From Burkholderiales bacterium (lineage in GTDB: Bacteria; Pseudomonadota; Gammaproteobacteria; Burkholderiales; Burkholderiaceae_C): a stretch of DNA of 13,360 nucleotides. Position 1 is the first letter of the stretch. Each line of letters begins with the position of its first letter. Positions 6,287-12,423 of the stretch are shown one piece after another. A model generated the notes under the pieces. The model ran no database searches. It had not been told where the DNA came from and worked only from the letters and a program-made list of their open reading frames with translations. The DNA is taken from contig JAGWTL010000045.1 of assembly GCA_028869035.1 (NCBI GenBank), forward strand, positions 1-13,360, in the 5' to 3' direction. A program made the translations under genes and the position numbers.

Positions 6287-7315
6287 ATGAGCACCTCCGA
6301 CACCGCCGCCCGCCATCCCTTTGAGATGCTCACACCCGACACCGTGGTGGACGCGCTGGAGGGCCTGGGCCTGGCCTGCGACGGCCGCCTGCAGGCTCTG
6401 AGCTCCTACGAAAACCGGGTTTACCAGGTGCAACTGGAAGACGGCCAGGCCGTGGTGGCCAAGTTCTACCGCCCCGAACGCTGGAGCGGGGCGCAGATCC
6501 TGGAAGAACACGCTTTTGCGGCTGAACTGGCGGCCGCCGAGGTGCCTGTGGTGGCGCCGCTGACGCTGGGCGGCGCCACGCTGCACAGTCACGCCGGTTT
6601 CATGTTCTCCGTCTGCCCGCGCCGTGGCGGCCGCCCGCCCGAACTGGATGACGAGGAGGTGCTGGAATGGATCGGCCGTTTCCTCGCGCGCCTGCACACC
6701 GTGGGCGCAGCGCGCCCTTTTTCGAGCCGCCCTGCGCTGGATCTGCAATCCTTCGGGCGCGAACCCCTGGACTGGCTGCTGCGGCACGAGATGATCCCGC
6801 TGGACGTGCAGTCGGCCTGGCAGCGCCAGTGCGAAGCCGCCCTGGCCCTGATCGCGCAGCAGCCGGCCCTGACGGGCGCGCCAAGCGACATCCGCCGCCT
6901 GCGCCTGCATGGCGACTGTCACTCGGGCAATGTGCTGTGGACGCCGGTGGACGTGCCCGCCGCCGCCGGACCGGGGCCGCACTTCGTGGACCTGGACGAC
7001 GCGCGCATGGGCCCGGCCGTGCAGGACCTGTGGATGCTGCTCTCCGGCGACCGCGCCCAGCGCACCTGGCAGCTCAGTTGCCTGCTCGACGGCTACGAAC
7101 AGCTGCGCGACTTCGACCGCCGCGAGCTCGCCCTGATCGAGCCCCTGCGCACCCTGCGCCTCATCCACTACAGCGCCTGGCTGGCGCGCCGCTGGGACGA
7201 CCCCACCTTCCCCATCAACTTCCCCTGGTTCGGCAGCAGCGACTACTGGAAGGGCCAGGTGCAGATGCTGGAAGACCAGATCGAAGCCATGCAGGAAGAG
7301 CCCCTGATGGTCTGA
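6287..7315 (+). CDS. srkA: Stress response kinase A (SrkA/YihE family)
   Basis: A 342-residue APH-fold kinase, close to the roughly 328 residues of E. coli SrkA. The active-site core is clear: LHGDCHSGNVLW (H208, D210, H212, N215) and FVDLDDARMGPAVQDLWMLL (D235 the metal-binding Asp). These match E. coli SrkA almost word for word, as does the later SAWLARRWDDPTFPINFPW. The N-lobe shows SSYENRVYQV (39-48) and the ATP lysine in VVAKFYRPERW (K59). In E. coli SrkA is a Ser/Thr kinase that protects cells in envelope and oxidative stress and counters MazEF-linked death; that role is carried over by homology. Start: ATG 6287, with a -10-like box six bases upstream and no Shine-Dalgarno; the frame is open back to 5993 but lies over the divergent HD-GYP gene. 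No dsbA gene follows, unlike E. coli. Confidence 0.95.
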   Translation: MSTSDTAARHPFEMLTPDTVVDALEGLGLACDGRLQALSSYENRVYQVQLEDGQAVVAKFYRPERWSGAQILEEHAFAAELAAAEVPVVAPLTLGGATLHSHAGFMFSVCPRRGGRPPELDDEEVLEWIGRFLARLHTVGAARPFSSRPALDLQSFGREPLDWLLRHEMIPLDVQSAWQRQCEAALALIAQQPALTGAPSDIRRLRLHGDCHSGNVLWTPVDVPAAAGPGPHFVDLDDARMGPAVQDLWMLLSGDRAQRTWQLSCLLDGYEQLRDFDRRELALIEPLRTLRLIHYSAWLARRWDDPTFPINFPWFGSSDYWKGQVQMLEDQIEAMQEEPLMV

Positions 7316-7412
7316 GGCGAGCTTTGCTCGGCAGCCAACCAATGCGAGCCAAGTTCAGGGATAGCCCGGGTGCGGTCTTGCGCGCCCGCGGCTAGCATGC
7401 AGGCAACCCATC

Positions 7413-7418
7413 AGGAGA
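7413..7418 (+). promoter_or_regulatory. Ribosome binding site of the TctC-type gene
   Basis: AGGAGA ends seven bases before ATG 7426, one of only two strong Shine-Dalgarno sites in the window. It fixes the start at the Met that begins the signal peptide. Confidence 0.75.
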
Positions 7419-7425
7419 CTGCATC

Positions 7426-8415
7426 ATGCGATTCCCCATCCTGCGCGGCCTGCTGGCCGTGCTGCTGCTTGCGGCCACCGCGGCCCAGGCCCAGACCGCT
7501 TCGACAGGCTCGGGGCAGGCCTACCCCAGCAAGTCGGTGCGCATCGTCGTGCCCTTTGCCGCCGGCGGCCCGGCCGACAACTACGCGCGTTTCATCGGTC
7601 AGCGCCTGGGCGAGGCCCTGGGCCAGCCCTTCGTGGTCGACAACCGGCCCGGCGCAGGCTCCATCATCGGCACCGACCTGGTGGCCAAGGCCCAGGCCGA
7701 CGGCTACACCCTGCTGATGATGTCCAACACCCACACGGTGAACGAGACGCTCATACCCAGCAAGCCCTTTGTGCTCCTGCGCGACTTCGTGCCCGTGGCG
7801 CCCGTCAACTATTCCGACCTGCTGCTGGTCACCCACCCTTCGCTGCCGGTGAAGAACCTGCAGGACATCCTCAAGCTCGCCAAGGACAAACCCGGCAAGT
7901 ACAACTACGCCTCCAGCGGTCCGGGCACCCCGTACCACATGGCCGGTGAACTTTTCAAGAGCATGGCCGGCATCTACCTGGTGCACATCCCCTACCGCGG
8001 CAGCTCGGGCGCGCGCGCCGACATCATCGGCGGCCAGGTCGACATGATGTTCGATGCCGTCACCACCATGGCCGAGCAGGCCCGAGCCGGCAAGGTGCGC
8101 GCCATCGCCACCAGCGGCCGCCAGCGTTCCGCCGTGCTGCCCGACGTGCCCACCCTGGCCGAAGCCGGACTGCCCGGTTACGAGGCCACCATCTGGCTCG
8201 GCCTCATGGCGCCCAGGGGCACGCCGCCGGCCATCGTGTCGCAGCTCAACGAAGCCGTGAGCAAGATCGTGAGCCAGACCGAGGTGCGCCAGCTCTGGGC
8301 CAAGCAGGGCGCCACGCCCATGCTGATGAACCCGCAGGAATTCGACAAGTACATGCGCGAGGATATCGCCAAGTGGGCGCGCGTGATCCGGAGCGCCGGC
8401 ATCAAGGCCGATTGA
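7426..8415 (+). CDS. Bug/TctC family tripartite tricarboxylate transporter substrate-binding protein
   Basis: A 329-residue periplasmic binding protein of normal family length. A signal peptide (1-22, RGLLAVLLLAATAAQA, predicted cut after A22) is followed by the mature start YPSKSVRIVVPFAAGGPADN, the Bug-family hallmark, then VVDNRPGAGSIIGTDLVAKA (70-89), NYASSGPGTPYHMAGE, HIPYRGSSGARADIIGGQVDMMFD and DVPTLAEAGLPGYEA. Bug proteins bind carboxylates or small organic ligands and deliver them to TctAB permeases or to regulators. No tctA or tctB is nearby, so this is one of the orphan copies common in Burkholderiales and its ligand is unknown. Oddity: residues 25-29 (ASTGS) are encoded by a piece of the CTTCGACAGGCTC repeat, which seems to have added a few residues between the signal peptide and the mature domain. 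A strong AGGAGA precedes the ATG. Confidence 0.95.
   Translation: MRFPILRGLLAVLLLAATAAQAQTASTGSGQAYPSKSVRIVVPFAAGGPADNYARFIGQRLGEALGQPFVVDNRPGAGSIIGTDLVAKAQADGYTLLMMSNTHTVNETLIPSKPFVLLRDFVPVAPVNYSDLLLVTHPSLPVKNLQDILKLAKDKPGKYNYASSGPGTPYHMAGELFKSMAGIYLVHIPYRGSSGARADIIGGQVDMMFDAVTTMAEQARAGKVRAIATSGRQRSAVLPDVPTLAEAGLPGYEATIWLGLMAPRGTPPAIVSQLNEAVSKIVSQTEVRQLWAKQGATPMLMNPQEFDKYMREDIAKWARVIRSAGIKAD
7499..7511 (+). repeat. REP-arm fragment inside the TctC-type coding sequence
   Basis: CTTCGACAGGCTC is identical to the first 13 bases of the right arm of the palindrome at 2512-2526. It is read in frame as part of Ala-Ser-Thr-Gly-Ser directly after the signal peptide. The match then breaks off (GGGGCAGG instead of AGCCTG). 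Confidence 0.65.
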
Positions 8416-8419
8416 TTGA

Positions 8420-8503
8420 ACCCCCCCGTGCCGGCCAGCGCCGGCTCCCCCGTGTAGGGGGCAACGCCAGTGGCCCGGCAAAGCCGGCTCCACGGCGTTC
8501 CCC
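8420..8503 (-). repeat. Intergenic GC-rich repeat, copy 2
   Basis: It lies directly downstream of the TctC-type gene. Read on the minus strand it begins GGGGAACGCCGTGG and matches copy 3 (13268 onward) in 46 of 48 consecutive bases by hand alignment, including CCGGCTTTGCCGGGCC and ACTGGCGTTGCCCCCT. The tail beyond that diverges. It contains the CCGGC/GCCGG hairpin and may end transcription of the TctC-type gene, though it has no T run. Confidence 0.8.
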
Positions 8504-8545
8504 GCATAAACCCTTCGTGCGTAGCGTTCTGACATCTTTCGGCTG

Positions 8546-8551
8546 AATAAT
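8546..8551 (+). promoter_or_regulatory. -10-like box before the ModA-like gene
   Basis: AATAAT is a 5/6 match to the -10 consensus and ends eight bases before ATG 8560. There is no Shine-Dalgarno and no convincing -35. It fits near-leaderless transcription of the two-gene unit. Confidence 0.4.
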
Positions 8552-8559
8552 CGGGTTCT

Positions 8560-9255
8560 ATGAGTTCACTTCACATCATCAGCGGCGGCGCCGCGCAAGG
8601 GCTGGTCGACGCGCTGCGTGGCAGCATCTACAACGAGACCGGCCGCGCCGTCGAAGGCAGCTTCGGTGCCGTCGGGCTCATGCGCGACAAGCTGCTGGCC
8701 GGCGAGCCTTGTGACGTGCTCATCCTCACGCAGGCGCTGATCGACGAACTCACGGCCCAGGGCCATGTGCTGCGCGGCAGCGCCACGCCCCTGGGCGTGG
8801 TCAAGACCGGCGTGGCCGTGAAAAGCGGCGAGCCGCAGCCGAAAGTGGACACCGCCGAGGCGCTCAAGGCCGCCCTGCTGGCCGCCAAAGGCATCTACTT
8901 CCCCGACCCGATCAAGGCCACGGCCGGCATCCATGTCATGAGCGTGCTCAAGCAGCTGGGCATCGCCCAGCAGGTGGCCGGCGCGCTGCGCCCCTATCCC
9001 AACGGCGCCACCGCCATGAAGGAAATGGCTGCCGCCAGCGGCCCGGGCCTGATCGGCTGCACCCAGGTCACGGAAATTCTCTACACCCCGGGCGTGCAGC
9101 TCATCAACGTGCTGCCCAAGAAATTCGAGCTGGCCACGGTCTACACCGCGGCCATCGCCACCAAAGCCGAGCAGCCCCAGGCCGCCCGCATGATGATCGA
9201 CCTGCTGGCCGCGCCTGCCGCGGCGGAACTGCGCCGCTCCGGCGGCTTTGAGTGA
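8560..9255 (+). CDS. ModA-like substrate-binding domain protein without signal peptide
   Basis: A 231-residue protein of the SBP_bac_11/ModA-like type. ISGGAAQGLVDAL (6-18) resembles the ligand-binding first loop; later parts LLAGEPCDVLILTQALIDEL, IGCTQVTEILYTPGVQLINVLPKK (about 166-189) and the C-terminal AAELRRSGGFE follow the family layout. ModA proteins bind molybdate or other oxyanions in the periplasm, but this one begins straight in the first beta strand. An in-frame TAA at 8548-8550 rules out an upstream exported start, so it should stay in the cytoplasm. No ABC permease or ATPase is adjacent. Its ligand and role are unknown; a cytoplasmic sensor or carrier is possible. The hydrolase gene starts six bases after its stop, so the two are probably co-transcribed. 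Confidence 0.85.
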   Translation: MSSLHIISGGAAQGLVDALRGSIYNETGRAVEGSFGAVGLMRDKLLAGEPCDVLILTQALIDELTAQGHVLRGSATPLGVVKTGVAVKSGEPQPKVDTAEALKAALLAAKGIYFPDPIKATAGIHVMSVLKQLGIAQQVAGALRPYPNGATAMKEMAAASGPGLIGCTQVTEILYTPGVQLINVLPKKFELATVYTAAIATKAEQPQAARMMIDLLAAPAAAELRRSGGFE

Positions 9256-9261
9256 ACCACC

Positions 9262-10641
9262 ATGCTGACACGTCGCCTGCTCCTTCCCCTCTTCGCCAGC
9301 CTGGCCCTGCTGGCCGGCTGCACCACTGCGCCTTCGCTCAGCGAGGCGCCCCCCATCGTCTTCGTCCACGGCAATGGCGACAGCGCCGCGCTGTGGCAGA
9401 CCACGCTCTGGCGTTTTGAATCCAACGGCTGGCCGCGCGAGCGCCTGCACGCCATCGAGCTGCCCTATCCCCTGGCGCGTGACGACGACAGCAAGGCCCA
9501 GCCCGGCCGCACCTCCACCGCCGAGCACATGGCCTATCTGAAGGCCGAGGTCGAGAAGGTCTTGCGCGTCACGGGTGCGCAGCAGGTCGTGCTGATCGGC
9601 AATTCACGCGGCGGCAACGCCATCCGCAACTACATCCAGAACGGCGGCGGTGCGGCCACCGTCTCGCACGCCATCCTGGGCGGCACACCCAACCACGGCG
9701 TCTGGGCCATCAAGGGCTTCCGCGAGGGCAATGAGTTCTCGGGCACCGGCCCCTTCCTCACGGGCCTGAACGCGCCCAAGAACGCCAATGGTGACGAGGT
9801 GACAGGCCCGGTGCGCTGGATGACCATCCGCAGCGACAACAACGACAAGTTCGCCCAGCCCGACGGCCTGTGGATCGGCGCCAAGGGCAAGCCCACCAAC
9901 GTCACGTATGCCGGCCCCGAACTCAAGGGCGCCACCAACATCGTGATCCCGCGCATCGACCACCGCGAAACGTCGTATTCGCCCGCAGCCTTCGCCGCGG
10001 CCTACAGCTTCCTCACCGGCCGCGCCACCCTGGTGCGCGACATCGCGCCCGAGTCACGCATCGAACTCGGCGGTGTCATCACCGGCCAGGGTGTGGACTC
10101 GCTGAACCCGGCCACCGGCAACTTCGCCAACAACCTGCCCATCGCCGGCGCCGAACTGACCATCTACGCCACCGATGCGGCCACGGGCCAGCGCATGGGC
10201 GCCGCGGCCTACACGTACAAGGTCGGCGCCGACGGCCGCTGGGGCCCCTTCACGGCCCAGGCCGGCACGGCCTACGAATTCGAGATCAAGGCGCCGGCTT
10301 ACGCCACCACGCACATCTACCGCAGCGCTTTCCCGCGCTCCAGCACCATCGTCAACCTGCGCCCCGAGCGCATCGCTGCCGCCGACCAGGACGCCCAGGC
10401 GCTGGTCATCTTCACGCGCCCGAGGGGCTACTTCGATGCGCAACGGGATCGCCTGAGTTTCGACGGCCAGACCCTGCCGCCGGGTGTGCCGCCCATGGGC
10501 GCCGGGGTGTCCAGCTCCAAGCTCAAGCTGCCCAGCGCCGCGGACCGAGCCATCGCGGCCGAGTTCAACGGTGGAAAACTGGTGGGCCGGGTCTGGCCGG
10601 CGGCGCAGCAGCACGTGACGGTGCTGGAGTTGACGTATTGA
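9262..10641 (+). CDS. Lipoprotein alpha/beta hydrolase (lipase-like) with C-terminal beta domain
   Basis: A 459-residue protein. The N-terminus MLTRRLLLPLFASLALLAGC carries a lipobox (LAGC, lipid on C20), so it is probably anchored in the outer or inner membrane. The hydrolase domain shows VFVHGNGD (34-40, oxyanion region), GNSRGG (nucleophile S115) and candidate acid and base residues D192 (RSDNND) and H234 (RIDHRE). From about residue 265 a beta-rich domain follows (RIELGGVI, IAGAELTIYATD, DGRWGPF, YEFEIKA, HIYRSAFPRSSTIVNLRPER). That layout resembles, from memory, the Archaeoglobus AF1763-type lipase, whose extra C-terminal domain supports lipid binding. The substrate is likely an ester or lipid, not settled here. 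The gene starts six bases after the ModA-like gene with no clear Shine-Dalgarno, suggesting coupling. Confidence 0.85.
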   Translation: MLTRRLLLPLFASLALLAGCTTAPSLSEAPPIVFVHGNGDSAALWQTTLWRFESNGWPRERLHAIELPYPLARDDDSKAQPGRTSTAEHMAYLKAEVEKVLRVTGAQQVVLIGNSRGGNAIRNYIQNGGGAATVSHAILGGTPNHGVWAIKGFREGNEFSGTGPFLTGLNAPKNANGDEVTGPVRWMTIRSDNNDKFAQPDGLWIGAKGKPTNVTYAGPELKGATNIVIPRIDHRETSYSPAAFAAAYSFLTGRATLVRDIAPESRIELGGVITGQGVDSLNPATGNFANNLPIAGAELTIYATDAATGQRMGAAAYTYKVGADGRWGPFTAQAGTAYEFEIKAPAYATTHIYRSAFPRSSTIVNLRPERIAAADQDAQALVIFTRPRGYFDAQRDRLSFDGQTLPPGVPPMGAGVSSSKLKLPSAADRAIAAEFNGGKLVGRVWPAAQQHVTVLELTY

Positions 10642-10655
10642 AGATGGGTAGGAGT

Positions 10656-10681
10656 GGCCGCTGCCGCTGCCAGGAGCGGCC
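10656..10681 (+). terminator. Hairpin downstream of the hydrolase gene
   Basis: GGCCGCT (10656-10662) and AGCGGCC (10675-10681) form a perfect 7-bp stem with a 12-base loop, 15 bases after the hydrolase stop. No T run follows, so it is at best a weak or Rho-assisted end. Confidence 0.3.
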
Positions 10682-10708
10682 GGGCGCAATCTCGCCTGTT
10701 AGGGGGCA

Positions 10709-10736
10709 TTCAGTATCACTGAGTTCCCAGTAATAT
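10709..10736 (+). promoter_or_regulatory. Possible promoter in the gap before the terminator
   Basis: TTCAGT (10709-10714) and TAATAT (10731-10736) are 16 bases apart. The -10 is a fair match and sits in the only AT-rich spot of this gap. No protein-coding gene begins downstream before the terminator at 10835, so any transcript would be a short RNA. Confidence 0.3.
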
Positions 10737-10742
10737 ATTTGC

Positions 10743-10857
10743 GTATGTTGGTGGGAATCGCCAAACCTCCGCTTTCGCAAACCACGACCCCCTGCATCGG
10801 GACGAAAGCAGCAGCCCGTGTCCCACCCAACAATAAAACCGCCCGCAGGCGGTTTTT
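10743..10857 (+). ncRNA. Candidate small structured RNA (speculative)
   Basis: Between the possible promoter (10709-10736) and the terminator (10835-10857) lie about 90 bases without a convincing ORF. They include a perfect 7-bp stem GCTTTCG (10771-10777) / CGAAAGC (10803-10809). Promoter-like box, internal stem and T-tailed terminator in order are what a small RNA gene looks like. I do not recognise a family, and the terminator may instead belong to the livM operon on the other strand. Confidence 0.25.
10835..10857. terminator. Strong bidirectional intrinsic terminator
   Basis: AAAACCGCC (10835-10843) and GGCGGTTTT (10848-10856) form a perfect 9-bp stem with a CGCA loop. A T-rich tail follows on the plus strand (TTTTTGCTTTT) and a shorter one on the minus strand (GGTTTTATTG). 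On the minus strand it lies about 20 bases past the stop of the livM 3' fragment, so it probably was the terminator of the original liv operon. Confidence 0.85.
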
Positions 10858-10877
10858 GCTTTTCCCGGGCGCAGCCC

Positions 10878-11004
10878 TCAGGACTTCTTCAGCAACCGGT
10901 GCTCGATCTCGCCCGCGATGCCACGGCGGAACAGCAGCACGCAGACCACGAAGGTCAGGCCCATGATGATGGTGACCCAGGAGCCGAGGCCGGTCAGATC
11001 GTTC
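10878..11004 (-). pseudogene. livM: livM 3'-end remnant (last 41 codons and stop)
   Basis: Read on the minus strand this encodes LGSWVTIIMGLTFVVCVLL and then FRRGIAGEIEHRLLKKS and a TGA stop at 10880-10878. It matches the last 127 bases of the intact livM (12297-12423) at 116 positions and the last 41 residues at 35, by hand alignment. The match starts exactly at the stop codon and ends near 11004; the frame stays open upstream of it (DVKQRLGLGTGP) but no longer resembles LivM. The changes keep the frame open, and several are silent, so this copy diverged as a working gene end, not as decaying DNA. It cannot make a permease, having none of the core membrane helices. It is the piece that sits next to the terminator. 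Confidence 0.85.
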
Positions 11005-11116
11005 GGCCCCGTGCCCAGCCCGAGTCGCTGCTTCACGTCTACTGCAGGGAAAGCACCGCCAGAGCTGTCATGGATTTAACCGTGCAATCTATCCAAAGAA
11101 ATGGTAAATTACACGG
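11005..11116. other. Unassigned segment between livM remnant and ATPase gene
   Basis: About 110 bases with no gene I can support. The first half is GC-rich and shows no match to livM upstream of the repeat. The second half (from about 11070) is AT-rich and holds a possible extended -10, TGG then TAAATT (11105-11110), ending six bases before ATG 11117. No Shine-Dalgarno is seen. If a mobile unit entered here, its left junction should be near 11004. Confidence 0.5.
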
Positions 11117-12292
11117 ATGTACCCTCGCCTTGCTCAGCAACAGCTCGCCCATCTGCTGGCCGAGTTCCCGGCCGTGGTCTTGCTCGGGCCGCGTCAGGTG
11201 GGCAAGACCACTTTGGCGCTGGCTGAGGCCGGGCGCCATGGTGATGCACTGTACCTGGACCTGGAGCTACCCTCTGCCCAGCGCCAGTTGGACGATGCGG
11301 AGGGCTTTCTGCTCGCGCACTGCAACCGGCTGGTGATCCTGGATGAGGTGCAGCGCATGCCGGACCTCTTTGCCGTGCTGCGCGGCGTGATCGATTTGCG
11401 CCGCCGCGCTGGCGAGGCCGTCGGGCAGTTCTTGCTGCTAGGGTCGGCTTCGGGCGTAATGCTGCAGCAGGCCAGTGAAAGCCTGGCCGGGCGGGTAGCG
11501 CAGTTGGAGCTCACAGCCTTGCAGGCGCGCGAGGTATTGCCCGGTGACGGGGCTGCCGAACACAACCCACTATGGGTGCGTGGCGGGTTTCCGCTTTCGT
11601 GGCTGGCGGCGGATGATGCCGCCAGCTTGCGCTGGCGCGAAGCCTTCATCACCACCTATCTTGAAAGGGATATCCCGGCTCTCGGCCCACGCATTCCCGC
11701 CACGACCCTGCGGCGCTTGTGGACCATGCTGGCACACAGTCAAGGCGGTCTGCTCAATCAGTCGCAACTGGCCGCCGCGCTGGCGGTCAGCGGCCAGACC
11801 GTGGCCCGTTACATTGACCTTTTATGTGATCTGATGTTGGTGCGCCGCTTGCCGGCATGGCATGGGAACGTGGGCAAACGCCTGGTGCGTGCGCCCAAAG
11901 TCTATGTGCGCGACAGTGGGATCGTTCATGCCCTGCTCGGTCTTGCTGACATGCCGGCCGTGCTGGCCCACCCGGTGGCGGGAGCCAGTTGGGAGGGTTT
12001 TGTCATCGAGCAACTGATAGCCGCCGCGCCGCAGGCCGATACCAGCTTTTACCGCACGTCCCACGGCGCGGAAGCCGACCTGGTGCTGAGTTTTCGCAAC
12101 GGTGACACCTGGGTGGTGGAAATCAAGCGCTCTTCGGCGCCAACCGTATCAAGAGGATTTCATCAAGCCGCCATAGACGTGCACGCCAGGCGCAAGCTGC
12201 TGATCGCGCCGGTAGATCATGCGTACACCATGCGTGAGGGTATCGAGGTCATGAATCCGCGCGTAGCCGCGCGGCTGCTGGCCGCACAGTGA
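11117..12292 (+). CDS. AAA ATPase with DUF4143 C-terminal domain
   Basis: A 391-residue protein of the AAA_14 plus DUF4143 architecture, normal length. Walker A is GPRQVGKTT (24-32), Walker B LVILDEVQ (72-79), a sensor-like LLLGSAS (106-112) and the family start MYPRLAQQQL. The DUF4143 part includes VYVRDSGIVHALLGL (262-276), SWEGFVIEQL (291-300) and EADLVLSF...WVVEIKRSS, where E319, D321, E335 and K337 have the spacing of a PD-(D/E)XK nuclease-fold core. The family is widespread, often multicopy, and has no agreed function. The gene looks less GC-rich than its neighbours, stands alone and is convergent with livM, with only four bases between the two stops. It is bracketed by direct repeats of the livM 3' end, so recent arrival is likely. 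No Shine-Dalgarno; the start is set by the family N-terminus. Confidence 0.93.
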   Translation: MYPRLAQQQLAHLLAEFPAVVLLGPRQVGKTTLALAEAGRHGDALYLDLELPSAQRQLDDAEGFLLAHCNRLVILDEVQRMPDLFAVLRGVIDLRRRAGEAVGQFLLLGSASGVMLQQASESLAGRVAQLELTALQAREVLPGDGAAEHNPLWVRGGFPLSWLAADDAASLRWREAFITTYLERDIPALGPRIPATTLRRLWTMLAHSQGGLLNQSQLAAALAVSGQTVARYIDLLCDLMLVRRLPAWHGNVGKRLVRAPKVYVRDSGIVHALLGLADMPAVLAHPVAGASWEGFVIEQLIAAAPQADTSFYRTSHGAEADLVLSFRNGDTWVVEIKRSSAPTVSRGFHQAAIDVHARRKLLIAPVDHAYTMREGIEVMNPRVAARLLAAQ

Positions 12293-12296
12293 GGCT

Positions 12297-12423
12297 TCAG
12301 GGCTTCTTCAGCAGCCGGTGCTCGATCTCGCCCACGATGCCACGGCGGAACAGCAGCACACAGACCACGAAGGTGCCGCCCATGATGATGGTGACCCAGG
12401 AGCCGAGGTCGGCCAGGTAGTTC
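12297..12423 (-). repeat. livM 3'-end direct repeat, intact-gene copy
   Basis: The last 127 bases of livM, from TGA at 12299-12297 up to Asn266, form the right-hand member of a direct repeat with 10878-11004. Both copies have the same orientation. The ATPase gene and about 110 extra bases lie between them. Confidence 0.85.

Noticed and set aside
6199..6342. Longer start for the HD-GYP protein
   Set aside because: It would overlap srkA and add sequence before the membrane anchor that does not look like protein of this family.
3320..7342. Minus-strand open frame of 1340 codons
   Set aside because: It runs opposite to the kinase and srkA and in another frame from the HD-GYP gene. The product is rich in Arg, Ala, Gly and His without any domain; long open antisense frames are normal in such GC-rich DNA.
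8566..9528. Minus-strand open frame of 320 codons
   Set aside because: It is antisense to the ModA-like and hydrolase genes, and its Gly/Ala/His-rich product has no motif.
10739..10966. Plus-strand 75-codon frame in the gap before the ATPase
   Set aside because: It passes through the strong terminator and antisense into the livM remnant; the product is low complexity.
10878..12423. A conventional insertion sequence
   Set aside because: There is no transposase, no terminal inverted repeat that I can find, and the flanking repeat is far too long and diverged to be a target duplication.
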